Both the position numbers and the translations under genes were made by a program. A stretch of 38,230 bases of DNA, taken from positions 1 to 38,230 of the forward strand of contig JANBPU010000156.1 in the NCBI GenBank assembly GCA_027575805.1. Direction: 5' to 3'. Under the pieces are notes generated by a model. It was not told where the DNA came from and did not search any database. It saw nothing but the letters and a program-made list of their open reading frames with translations. Positions 19,419 to 29,248 of the stretch are shown in pieces. Positions within the stretch are counted from its first letter, which is position 1; each line of letters opens with the position of its first letter. The stretch comes from Mycoemilia scoparia (taxonomy: Eukaryota; Kickxellomycota; Kickxellomycetes; Kickxellales; Kickxellaceae).

Positions 19419-20154
19419 TTGCAGCCATTCTCCTGGCAACGATGGTGACGGTTTTGTACCTCCCAAGAAAAGGTGTGTACCTATATGTAAGTAGAGCCGA
19501 AGGCATGCTTGGAATACCAGTCATATAGTTGATACCTAATGTTTGTATTTTCAACATTAGCCTCACTAATATGGCATACTCAACAGTCAATTCCAACCAC
19601 AAGATTGCTATTTCGCCAAAAATATACTATACTCACTATTTAAACCCCAATGGCTCGGTTTCCAATTATAAAAGATAGCATGAGTCTTGACTCCCAGTAC
19701 TATCTTTGGAATAAGTGGATATTTGTTGTGGTTTCTGATACTTTTTATTGATATCTGTCTGGGTTTTTAGGTTTGTTTCTTGGAAAAAATAACAATGATG
19801 AGCTAATGCATCTCTTCAAAACCAGATGGAGCGTCTAAAGAAATAGTATATAAAGAACACACCAGCAGCCTTGCTTTTCATCTCCAAGCTTTCCCTAGCA
19901 CTCTCTATCATACACAAAACCTTTCAGGCTTCTTTTTACCACGCAAGTGCTCCTTCCCTTTCTTCGCCACTAGCATTAGCCACCCTGATCGAAACCGTAC
20001 CTTTGTGCTTGGTGGATTACTCTTTGGTAACTTTGGCTACAAAGAATACTCAAAAGAAAAAGCATTCTCTTTATTTAAAAGGCTGTTGTACGTTATCTAG
20101 CTCTATTTTACTAATCCCCTTTACGATTGTGCATCGTTGAACCAAGCGTGCGTG

Positions 20155-20162
20155 TATATAAG
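20155..20162 (+). promoter_or_regulatory. TATA box of the 140-residue orphan gene
   Basis: TATATAAG about 115 bp upstream of the ATG at 20277, followed by a pyrimidine-rich leader. Confidence 0.6.
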
Positions 20163-20276
20163 TCACCGACAGTGACCAGATACTCAAAGAAGCTCGAAAT
20201 CCCAATCAATCTCTCTCTATTTTTGTGTTTACTTTCTTCATTAGTCTCTATACATTTATCACTCTAGTGTACTGGG

Positions 20277-20699
20277 ATGCCATCAGTAACTCAAAGTATC
20301 ACCAATACCCGTATTGAGGTTCTTCGCCAAGACTCTGGATATTCTGGCAGAAGAATGGTTAATAGCCATAAGCGGAACAGCAGTTCAAGTCGACTTTCCG
20401 ATGCTACGTTGGTCGATTATCAGCTCCACGACATCTCTTCTCTAGAACAGACCGAAGCCCACCAAAATGACACAAGGACGACTCGGAGACACCAACGCCA
20501 TAGACGCGACAGGGGATGTCATATACAACAGGCCTACTCAGCACTGACCAGCCACAACAACTCTGTAGACTCTATATCGTATCCATCAAAAGGACGGATT
20601 GTACAAAATGGCATTAAGGGCAGGCTTTTACGTTTTGTCAAACGGATGAGACCCTCGCCTATTACCCAGGAGCAAGTCGATGTAATGTTAAGCCTGTAA
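20277..20699 (+). CDS. Unrecognised basic Ser/Arg-rich small protein, 140 aa
   Basis: A complete ATG-to-stop frame with a well-placed TATA box and C/T-rich leader. It is hydrophilic and basic. Residues about 25-50 are RMVNSHKRNSSSSRLSD, similar to kinase-site clusters (RNSSSS). Residues 65-82 are TRTTRRHQRHRRDRG, a His/Arg-rich basic cluster. The C-terminal 35 residues (IKGRLLRFVKRMRPSP then ITQEQVDVMLSL) could form an amphipathic basic helix. No domain, signal peptide or membrane helix is present. It may be a lineage-specific phosphoprotein. The real-gene case rests on promoter and length. Confidence 0.6.
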   Translation: MPSVTQSITNTRIEVLRQDSGYSGRRMVNSHKRNSSSSRLSDATLVDYQLHDISSLEQTEAHQNDTRTTRRHQRHRRDRGCHIQQAYSALTSHNNSVDSISYPSKGRIVQNGIKGRLLRFVKRMRPSPITQEQVDVMLSL

Positions 20700-20947
20700 G
20701 GCCCAAACAGCCATGCTTTATAAGCGACATATTCATTTAGAACAAGCATCCATACATTACTCTCGCCCTTTCGCATAAATACACTTTCAATTTGAACGGA
20801 ACAGGGCAGAACTCGCCCTCTCCCCAAATATCTTGATACTTTTCATACCAATACCACCCCTCATAAATAGTGCATTCTTCTCACCTAGTCCTGCATCATC
20901 GAACAGCATTTCATACGAGCAGCAAAAACCACAATATTGATAATACG

Positions 20948-20983
20948 ATTATTATTATTATTATTAGTAGTAGTAGTAGTAAT
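20948..20983 (+). repeat. Trinucleotide microsatellite (TTA)n(TAG)n
   Basis: A run of TTA units passes directly into TAG units and ends in TAATAAC. It is simple sequence with no coding role seen. Confidence 0.85.
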
Positions 20984-21327
20984 AACACGATAATTCTTTT
21001 TTGCATTATAACAGTCCAACCCTACATAGTCACCCTCATACTTATACACAAATGGCATACACATATATAGAAACATTTTATTCAATGTATACTTTTATCA
21101 ATACAACCAAAATTCCCTTTCTAAATCAAACAGAAAATTACAAAAGGAAACTGAATGAATGCAAGAGCTGTAGTGCCAGCATTATGTGCCGTGTGAGGCC
21201 CAAATATGATGGCAGGAGTCACTGGTATTATGTAGAGTTATCGTTATCATTATATGTTATGATAGGAGTAAGCTAATCTATCAGATAGTGGTGGGGCTCT
21301 TAAAGTCTACACTGGCACAGCATGATC

Positions 21328-21451
21328 ATATGGATCATTATTTTTGAGGGGCTAGTAGCTTTTACTAGCAGGCCAGTTTCAGCTTGCATATTGGCCAGCC
21401 TATAATATCATTGATAATATTAGTTTAGCCCTATAAAATAACCTCCCGTAT
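21328..21451 (+). mobile_element. MITE-like element, type B, copy 3
   Basis: A 124 bp copy. The left end is ATATGGATCATTATTTTTG and the right end CCCTATAAAATAACCTCCC. The interior ACTAGCAGGCCAGTTTCAGC, TTGCATATTGGCCAGCC and CATTGATAATATTAG is type B. Confidence 0.86.
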
Positions 21452-23243
21452 GAATTCATGCGTATTAATGTATGTATGCGTGCCAATTGAAGACAGCAGC
21501 AGGGGTTAGGGCTCAGATATTTCTAGTTGCTCATAGCGGTTTCATTTTCATTTTCGACTGGCAACCGCCACTCTGATCCTTTACAAATCCTATATAAATC
21601 CACCTAAATGGTCGCAGTAGCACTCACTCTGGCATCGAGATAATTCAGCGGCTAGCCAGCAGAATGGCTGACAGACATAAATGATGGTGTGGGTGTGTGT
21701 GTGTGTGTCTTAAGTAGCGTGGTGATGGGTATTGGCTAGTATGGAAAGCAATGCGGAATGAAAACACGCCCAGGTGCAGAATCAAGATAGACTACTGGTT
21801 GAGAGCACAGTCATTCTCATACCACACAGATGTTCTTAAGACCTAAATCAAAACCTTTTGTGGAAAGGCCAGGCTGTTAGCGTCAAAACCTTGTGGCAAT
21901 GCGCTCTGCACCTGCACCAAAAACAGTAGTGGGGTGGTGGTGGTGGCTGTATTTTATCACGCACTCACCCTTTGTTGGATGCAGAGAGCAATGAAAATGT
22001 AATTTGAGAGTAAGGCATTACAAACATTTTCAGCGCGTGCACTGTGTGTGTGTGTGTGGTTATAAGCCAACAAAACCGCTTACAATGGTTCTGGTGGTCT
22101 GATTTGGTTTAACCTTAACTTGTGCTGATGGAAGCAGAAGCAGAAGCACCATAACCACCACCAGCACAAGGACGCACCAGGTTTCTTTTGCAAATTGAAT
22201 TGATTTCCAAAAATGGGCGGTCTTTGGTTGGGCTGCCGGGTGGGTGGAGGAGGGTGTGCATGTAAATGTGGTTGGAATTCGAGCGGAAAGCAACGGTCCA
22301 CAGCCACTGTGACATTGGTGGAAGTGTCTCGGCTCTTTAGGTTTCTTCCGTTGGTGTTGAGAAGCTTAATGCCTAGACTCGCTCTCAATGGCCTGATAGA
22401 TTGCAACAGGCATTTAACTATCGTTGTTAGTGGCGGCCCAGACTATCACTTGTACTAAACTGTCCACATAGGGCCTTTTTGTAATGGCGGAGTGGCAGCT
22501 GATACGCAGTGTTTGTGAGGTGATAGTAGTAGAATCAATTATTATAAATGCTTGTGCATGTGTGCCTTGTTACTCTGTGTGTGCGGAGACAATGGGTGGG
22601 CCAAGTTATTGAAGTTTTAGATAGAGTGGTGCACACAGATACAAACGCAAATACTGCCAGAGGGTGAAATCTCAATAAACCAAGACTTTGCTTTGCCCTG
22701 CTTTGCTAAGACAGCAGAGGTCTTTGATGGCAAAATCTACACAACCAAGAACACTGAAAAATCAATAACCTAGAATGAAAGGCGTATCTGGGCTCTTTGT
22801 CTGTCCATTTCGGTTCACCCAAACTGTGCAAAGCTTAGTGAATGGGTGAGCCAAGGGAGCGAGGGGGGTGAGAACCGGCCCAAGAAAGCTGATCAAAAAC
22901 TGTTGTTATCCATTGCATACCCAGCGTGCATATCGAAATTTTTCAACTGGCCTTTGACGCAAATGCTAGGGTGTGGATATCCACTGTACAAATAGTTTTA
23001 CTACTACTGTCGCTGCTATGGGCCACTAGCTACTCTCACCACCCTTCATCACCCTACTACTCGCTTTCCTCCAACCTCTTTTATTAGGCAGACGCATAAA
23101 TTGTTTCTCACTAATAGACTTACCTGATTCTTAGTTTCCTCTATAATACATTTAACGCATTTTCTTATTTAGCCCTACACTATCTATTAGTTAAATATAC
23201 CTAACAATAACTAAACACAAGCTATCTACTATATCCGAATCCT

Positions 23244-24284
23244 ATGAAGGCCGCAAGTTCTTGGACTAGGTCGGGCCAGCGAAAGAATAGCAGCCCCGCC
23301 TCACCTGCCGTCAAGCTACGACTCAAGACTGGCAATGTAAGAAGGTACCGAGAAGCAAATGAGCTTGGTGCCGCACTCGACAGCCTGTCTATAACACCTT
23401 CAACCCCCAGCCACAAGCGGAGGACCTCCGATGTGGCCTCATCCTACTCTATCACAACTCCCGCCGGCTCTCCCTCCTCAAGCCAGCCTATGCTAGGAGG
23501 TGGCAGGTGGACGCCCAAAGTGCTAAGAAGGTATGGCGATCTGAAGCATCTATACGAAACCATGCCTCAGCCTACTCTACACCCAGCGTCTCTTCGCGAT
23601 GGAGATATTCACTTGTCCCCAAGGATGCGCCAGAAGCACCATCCCTATAGCATCCCCCAGCGAAGCCGCTCCTTTTCTTTTAACGGTAGCAGCGTGCAAC
23701 ATCATATGCGTATTGAGCCTCCATCACCACTATTCAAACCTATCTCGATTATAAAGAAGCGCTCATCATTGTCTGGCGAAGGAAGCTTGCCATCTATGCA
23801 GCTATCGATGTCTGCCCAATATACCAAGGCCTCTTTGCCTCAACTAACTTTTACAAGTCGCCAACAGCAGTCATGCTACAAGCCCCAGTATAGCCTACAT
23901 AGTAAATGTGCCGCAACAATTCCATCTATTTCAGGTCAACAAAAACAGCAGTCAAAGGCTGACGATACCGATGACTATGAGGATGTGCTATCATCTGACT
24001 CCGTGATTTCGTCAACTGTCTCAAGATCCAGTATGTGCGGCGACAGTAGTGGTAGTAACAGCAGCAGTGCGAGCAGCAGCACCACTGCTATTTCCTTTGG
24101 CTCACCCAAAATAATTAGCTCATCGTTCTCAGCCAGAGATTCTTCATTCTCGCCAATACCAATGTCGCCATTATCGCCCTCCCACCACCTCCACCACCAC
24201 TACCACAGCCGCCCTACCTCGACGCCAACACCAGTTCACAGGCAGCAAGAATTGCTATGCTACACTTCACCAAACTCTCTGTAA
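23244..24284 (+). CDS. Unrecognised Ser-rich basic protein, 346 aa
   Basis: A single exon from ATG to TAA. The N-terminal half is basic, with two similar short motifs, KLRLKTGNVRRYREANELG near residue 25 and RWTPKVLRRYGDLKHLYETM near residue 90. Between and after them are SP/TP and RRTS-type phosphosites (SHKRRTSD, QRSRSFSF, KKRSSLSG). The C-terminal half is an Ser run with acidic DDTDDYEDVLSSDS and a His-rich SHHLHHHYHSRP stretch. No domain is recognised. RSRSFS and KKRSSLS fit basophilic kinase or 14-3-3 sites, suggesting a disordered signalling regulator (inference). Codon and amino-acid use are consistent over the whole length, which supports a real gene. Confidence 0.68.
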   Translation: MKAASSWTRSGQRKNSSPASPAVKLRLKTGNVRRYREANELGAALDSLSITPSTPSHKRRTSDVASSYSITTPAGSPSSSQPMLGGGRWTPKVLRRYGDLKHLYETMPQPTLHPASLRDGDIHLSPRMRQKHHPYSIPQRSRSFSFNGSSVQHHMRIEPPSPLFKPISIIKKRSSLSGEGSLPSMQLSMSAQYTKASLPQLTFTSRQQQSCYKPQYSLHSKCAATIPSISGQQKQQSKADDTDDYEDVLSSDSVISSTVSRSSMCGDSSGSNSSSASSSTTAISFGSPKIISSSFSARDSSFSPIPMSPLSPSHHLHHHYHSRPTSTPTPVHRQQELLCYTSPNSL

Positions 24285-24696
24285 AAAAGCGAAGCACTTG
24301 TTTCATTAGCTTCTGTTGTTGTTGGTGTCTTAGGGGTTTGTATCAACATCTTGGACAGTACACCAGACAGAGAGAGAGAGAGATGCTCTAAATGTCCCTA
24401 AACACTCCCTATTTTTCCTTGTATAATTCTTCTTCTGCCTTAATTGCCGCCATGCATCCCTTTCATCATCATCATCTTAGCCATCATTATCACCCACACT
24501 ACTGTCTGTGACAACACATTGTTATTATCACTCACCAGCTACTCGCTTTCTCCTGAAACGACTGTTTTTCTTGTAATAACCATTTTAATAGCACATATTA
24601 TTCCGCCTTCTATATTTCCATTCTCTATAATACTCCCCTTTTTCACTTCAAAAGCTTCATTGTTTTATTTTTCGATTTTTAGATTGTTAACTAATA

Positions 24697-24730
24697 TCAT
24701 CATCATCATCATCACCATCACCATCATCAT
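24697..24730 (+). repeat. ATC-type trinucleotide microsatellite
   Basis: Repeated ATC units interrupted by ACC units. It generates an artefactual Ile-rich open frame, which was rejected as a gene. Confidence 0.8.
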
Positions 24731-24773
24731 TTCTTTTGCCATTCTCACACAGATTATTATCCAAATAATTCTA

Positions 24774-24832
24774 TTGTCACTGATAATATTCAAATATATC
24801 CAAGGCCTTTCAAAAGTTTCCCTCATTGTATA
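24774..24832 (+). mobile_element. Degenerate right half of a type B MITE
   Basis: TTGTCACTGATAATATTC followed by CCTTTCAAAAG and a CCCT-rich end resembles the right half of type B copies (TGTCATTGATAATATTA, then CCTTCAAAAG). No left half is seen upstream, where a trinucleotide tract begins. Confidence 0.5.
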
Positions 24833-25022
24833 ATAGCCTTGCTCTAACCTTTCTTCATTTCAATATATGTGTATTTAATGCTATGATGTAGTTTTATTTT
24901 ATTGATAAAAATTTGGCCTCTAATATCAGCGAATATTATAAACCCAGTATTTTGTTATTTCACACTTGCTTGCATTATTGATTTATAATATATTTGGCAC
25001 TTTATCAACTATAATAATACTT

Positions 25023-25148
25023 ATATGTGAGGTTATTTTTGAAGGGCTAAAAACAGAGTATACATGATAATATAGGCTGGCCAATATGCAGATTGAAACT
25101 GGCCTACTAGTAAAAGCTACTAGCTCTTCAAAAAATAATGATCCATAT
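25023..25148 (-). mobile_element. MITE-like element, type B, copy 4
   Basis: A 126 bp copy in reverse. Ends are ATATGTGAGGTTATTTTTG and AATGATCCATAT. The interior GGCTGGCCAATATGCAG then GAAACTGGCCTACTAGTAAA is the complement of the type B signature. Confidence 0.86.
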
Positions 25149-26582
25149 AATACTTGCATACCCATATGGCCAATATACACTATTTGGGGCCGTAGGACTA
25201 TACACACTGGGTCTTGATTTTATTTTTGCCATTGCTTTGCATCATATTTATTTGAAGATCGTTTTTGTTTTCTAGATCCTTTTCTATGTGGTAGTTAGTG
25301 TTCTTTCCCCTTCTCCCCATCCCCTCTCACTTTCGGTTGTTTTACTGATCAATAAAACGATTGTTAGTACGTACTAGCTGCTCTCCTTATGACCACATTT
25401 GATTTTGATTCGCTTTCGTATCCCAGCATCCCAGGACACGCATTGTTCTTTTGCTTTGATTCCATTTTATTTATGAACAACAGTCATAATGCCAGAAAAG
25501 CACAGGCCAATTAGACAACCATGTACGTGTGCGTGTACACACATATACAGCTGATGTATTTGCTCACATTTATTTTATCAGTTTATAATAATTAACAAAG
25601 AATGCCAATATAATTCTGAATAGAATTTAAAGATTCAAAAATCATTTTAAAAAAATTATTATAATTATAATAGACATGATGGTGGCCAGCTCAATTCCTT
25701 TTCTTTGTATTGTATACACACACACATATATATACAAACACGTGTGTGTGAACCTGTTTTTGCTATCAATGTTCACAATCTATTTATCTTTGCTCTTTTT
25801 CTTTTTCTTGATCAGTGGCGTGTCTGATGATGATGGTGATGGCATCTTTTGAATGTACTTGTAAGCATGTATAGTTTAGAGCTTTCCAAAGAAGAAAAGA
25901 TTATCTGTTTCCGGTTTATCTATCTCTCTTTTTCTCAACCATTCTTTACGAGTCGATTGTCATCTGTATACACAAAGGCCATATTGATTTCTTTTTTCTT
26001 TTTTGATGGAAAAGTCGGTTGGCTATATTTCTAATTAACATGGTAGCAGCAACTTTGTTCCATATTAGATAGCAAACAGGTTCCTTTTTAATAATTATAG
26101 TATAGTAAATTACATTTGGTTACCTGCTCAGTTTACTGTAAACCATTCATCCACTCTTATAATTTTACATAACCACACATATAACATGCTGCTAATGAAC
26201 TTGCACAGCACAGCACAGTACAGTAGATATCTTGCATTACACAACATTCATAATTCTATTGATAATTTTAGTAATGGTGCTTAAGCTAAATGCACAATGC
26301 TTATTTATTTCTTTTTCAAAATAATAATAATACATAAAATAACAACAACAAAATGATTTATAGGATTTCAGATGTTACTTGCTTATTTGGGAATTAAGAG
26401 TACTCAAAATGTACAGAGCGCCACAGTACTTTTGATGTTTAGTTTTCAAAGAAACATCAAAATATTCAAAAACAAGCTTTATTCCAATAAAAATAAAAAT
26501 AATAAATAGTAGTAACGACAATAATAAAAGGTTAAATTTATTAAAGCAATAGACGTATCTTCATAATAGCTTGTATTTGGTT

Positions 26583-28835
26583 TTATGCTTTATTGCTGTT
26601 ATTAGATTTGGTGTTTACAATATCTTCGAACCATTTTTTGAGTTTAATATCCGCTAATGGTACTGCATCTGGCTCTTTATTAGTATTAGTATTGGTATTT
26701 CCAGTTTCCAAATTTAGACCACTATCATGATTCGGTGCTGTTGCTGGTATTGGTTCAGAATAGAATATATTGAAAAGCTCAGTGTATAATTTATCCAAGT
26801 CCACTGACTGTTGCTTATCGAGCATTGTAGCCTTTGTTACACTTTTGCGCAACTTGTTTGCTTCGCTTTTCATTGACACCATTGTATCCCATATAGATAA
26901 GGGCAAAAATGAAGGTGGTGCTTCTGTGCCAACATCGATGCCGCCGAAACATTGGGATCGAATTTTTCCTACAAGACTTTGTAGTGTTTTAGCATTACTT
27001 TGATGGCAATCCAAAAGCTTGAAAAACTTTGCTTCTTGATCCCTGACTTTCTGAGTAAGAGTTTCGGCATCTTGATGGATCCCCCTTATCGAGGCAAACA
27101 TTCCTCCGTTATTCGTAGGGATTGGTGCCTCATCAGCATTTTGCTCATCGAATTCGTCACCATTATCGTTATCAGTTTCATTAGCAATATCCAACATTTG
27201 TCGAACCGTTATAAGAATATCATCGCCAGGTTGAGTAAATGTGTGTTCATTGGGATCATCCTTTTTGTCTGAGCCGTCCATGACTGCCCCCGAACTACTA
27301 CGACCAGTCATCATCATTGTTCCCAATATCTTTTCATGGTTTTTAATCCTATTTTGCCTTTGACTCAAATTGTTTATAATTGGAGTCCATAGCCTCTGCC
27401 ATTGATATAATTGTTCGGTCTCGATATTCAGTAGCTCGTTAACTATGGCCTGATATATACTAACCTGTGCGACCTGTAAAATAATCTCGGTTAGTCCTTG
27501 ATCCTGCATTTCTTTTTGAATTTGGACCAAGTCCTGAATAGATTTTTTCAGTTTATCTAGATCCTTGGATATGCTTTGATCGCTGATTTGTGTTGTTGTT
27601 GGTTTTTGCAGTGTTTTTATGAATTCTGGAGTCAATTCGAATAATGGTTCTTTATTAGTATTAGTATTATTATTATTATCAGGTATAATATCTTCGCTTT
27701 GAGCTATTCTCTCGACTATTGTTGCGAGTTCATTAGGTGCTATGTTTTCGGCTCCTTTCAAGTAACCTTCTAGTGCAATTAATTGGGCTTGGAGATTTTG
27801 CTGTTCAACCTTAGCTTTTGGAATTGTTATTGCTAACCTGTTATACTCCTGGGTAGCCAAATCAATCAACTCTTTGATGTTTTTGGTTCCGTATGGGGTT
27901 TTTGATTCCCAGGATGTTGGATACGCATTGATATTATTGGTCTGATTTTCGACGACTGTGTGGATTATGTCAAGATATGATTGAGCCAATTCGCATATTT
28001 GACGTAAAAAGTCTGGAAGTTGATAGTAGTATATCCCATTTTGGCTCTCACCATCGCCATCATCATCATCGACATTTCCATCACTGTTCATCCCGTCTTG
28101 TGTTGACACAGGATTAGATGGCGCTGTAGATTTAATTGTATCAAGCATCCTTTTCATCTCCATAGCGGTCTCTTCAAGCAAACCATCATGAGATACTGAT
28201 ATTAGATTCAGGTTGTTATCCAAATGCCTTTCTTGCAACCTTAGATCGTCTTCCTCAGACTCTAGTACTTGGAGTTCTTTCAAAAGTTCGTGCTCTTGGT
28301 CACTTAGGTCTTGCTTTTGATGTTCAAATACATCTTTATATTGTGTCATTTTATGGAGGTGTTGTTTAATTTCTTCATCTCTTTCTAATAGGTCCAACTC
28401 AGATGTATATATGGAGGCTTGTTCTTGTTTTGAATCAGAGGATTTTTGCGAGTTGTGTGAATAAGCATTAGGCATAACCTCTCTTTTATCCAATTTCTCC
28501 AATAGTTTTAGCTCATTCTTGGTTAGGGCATTGCTTTCTGTGGTTATATGTCTTGTAAACCATGAAAGAAATCCCTTTTTATCCACAGACGAATGAAAAG
28601 CCCATTCATAATGCGATGGTACGAGTTCGCTGCTTTGTTTTGTACTTTTTGATTGCTCTGTTGCCCGTGATCGTGATGATGATGATGATGGTGCTTTTGT
28701 CTTTTTATTGCTTATTTCCATCGATTTGTTTTCATTTTCAGCTAAACCAGAAGTGGCATAAATCGGTCCAATAATATCTATAAATTTTTGTGCCAAAGCT
28801 AGTGGCTCCTCCGAAGACTCCATCATCCCGAACAA
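26583..28835 (-). CDS. HAUS3: HAUS augmin-like complex subunit 3 homologue, 750 aa
   Basis: A single exon. After a Ser/Lys linker, residues about 76-115 contain YEWAFHSSVDKKGFLSWFTR then ITTESNALTKNELKLLEKL. This matches the HAUS3 N-terminal pattern of DWLF, FLKWFC, NVLSEEEL. The remainder is predominantly long coiled coil (about 140-230, 330-380, 410-510 and 600-720), with acidic and Asn-rich linkers. Human HAUS3 is 603 residues. Augmin binds the side of spindle microtubules and recruits gamma-tubulin for branching nucleation. The call rests on the N-terminal motif plus architecture; another coiled-coil spindle protein cannot be excluded. It is transcribed in tandem with ARP5, 413 bp downstream of it. 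Confidence 0.66.
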   Translation of the reverse strand: MFGMMESSEEPLALAQKFIDIIGPIYATSGLAENENKSMEISNKKTKAPSSSSSRSRATEQSKSTKQSSELVPSHYEWAFHSSVDKKGFLSWFTRHITTESNALTKNELKLLEKLDKREVMPNAYSHNSQKSSDSKQEQASIYTSELDLLERDEEIKQHLHKMTQYKDVFEHQKQDLSDQEHELLKELQVLESEEDDLRLQERHLDNNLNLISVSHDGLLEETAMEMKRMLDTIKSTAPSNPVSTQDGMNSDGNVDDDDGDGESQNGIYYYQLPDFLRQICELAQSYLDIIHTVVENQTNNINAYPTSWESKTPYGTKNIKELIDLATQEYNRLAITIPKAKVEQQNLQAQLIALEGYLKGAENIAPNELATIVERIAQSEDIIPDNNNNTNTNKEPLFELTPEFIKTLQKPTTTQISDQSISKDLDKLKKSIQDLVQIQKEMQDQGLTEIILQVAQVSIYQAIVNELLNIETEQLYQWQRLWTPIINNLSQRQNRIKNHEKILGTMMMTGRSSSGAVMDGSDKKDDPNEHTFTQPGDDILITVRQMLDIANETDNDNGDEFDEQNADEAPIPTNNGGMFASIRGIHQDAETLTQKVRDQEAKFFKLLDCHQSNAKTLQSLVGKIRSQCFGGIDVGTEAPPSFLPLSIWDTMVSMKSEANKLRKSVTKATMLDKQQSVDLDKLYTELFNIFYSEPIPATAPNHDSGLNLETGNTNTNTNKEPDAVPLADIKLKKWFEDIVNTKSNNSNKA

Positions 28836-29248
28836 TTATACAGTCATTTAAAGAGTAGCAATAATAATATGAACCAGGTGTAGCTTAATTGTGGTAAATA
28901 TTGTGGTGGGCCGGCTGTAATGTTATGGGTAAACGTCCAATTATTAAATCATCGAACTATAAAGCTACCATTTCTTGTTGAAAAATAAGCAAGACACAAA
29001 AACAATAGCTGGCCTTTTTTGAGTTATTTTTTATTGAATATAAAAAACATAATATAAGATGATAAAATACTCTTCTCAGTGATGAATCAAAATTTGGGGG
29101 ATTACACCTAGTGTTTGGTATCAATCTTGTGGAGATTTGTGCTCAATATCCAAGTTGGATCACTCAGCTATGGAAGTCCAGCATTAAAATGATATAGGAT
29201 TTTACAGCCATATCATCTAACCAAACCAATAAAAATATTTAACTGTTA
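28836..29248. other. Intergenic region between ARP5 and the HAUS3-like gene
   Basis: 413 bp containing the ARP5 3' flank and the HAUS3-like promoter. No TATA consensus, repeat or gene is evident. Confidence 0.5.

Larger units (their letters stand above)
18109..20276. other. Gene-poor interval with two type B MITEs
   Basis: 2.2 kb without a convincing gene. It holds the MITEs at 18738-18864 and 19279-19418, a TATA-like TATATAAAG at 19847-19855, and the TATA box of the next gene at 20155-20162. Open frames here lack ATG starts, signal peptides or biased composition. Confidence 0.5.
20700..23243. other. Gene-poor interval with microsatellites and one type B MITE
   Basis: 2.5 kb with no convincing gene. 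It holds TTA/TAG trinucleotide runs at about 20948-20983, GT runs at about 21695-21707 and 22043-22058, a MITE at 21328-21451, and a TATA-like CTATATAAATC near 21590. Overlapping frames on both strands at 22060-22460 look like translations of simple sequence. It may hold a long 5' leader or regulatory DNA for the gene at 23244. Confidence 0.5.
24285..26582. other. Gene-poor interval with simple repeats and type B MITEs
   Basis: 2.3 kb with no convincing gene. It contains an AG run near 24369-24382, an ATC/ACC trinucleotide tract at about 24697-24730, a degenerate type B fragment at 24774-24832, a complete type B copy at 25023-25148, and CA/TA runs near 25716-25748. The region upstream of 26582 is AT-rich 3' flank of the HAUS3-like gene. 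Confidence 0.5.

Noticed and set aside
19871..20140. 89-residue frame downstream of a TATA-like sequence
   Set aside because: It has no ATG start and no family resemblance. The TATA at 19847 may serve a noncoding or unused start.
21693..22058. GT runs and other simple repeats considered as a CRISPR-like or telomeric array
   Set aside because: There are no spacer-repeat units and no TTAGGG-type motif; these are ordinary dinucleotide microsatellites.
22060..22458. Overlapping open frames on both strands with Trp/Cys or Pro/His runs
   Set aside because: Their composition is that of translated simple repeats in CCA/CAG-rich DNA, with no domain or promoter context.
24444..24833. 129-residue Ile/Thr-rich open frame
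   Set aside because: It starts with TTG, is driven by an ATC/ACC microsatellite and overlaps a degenerate MITE end.
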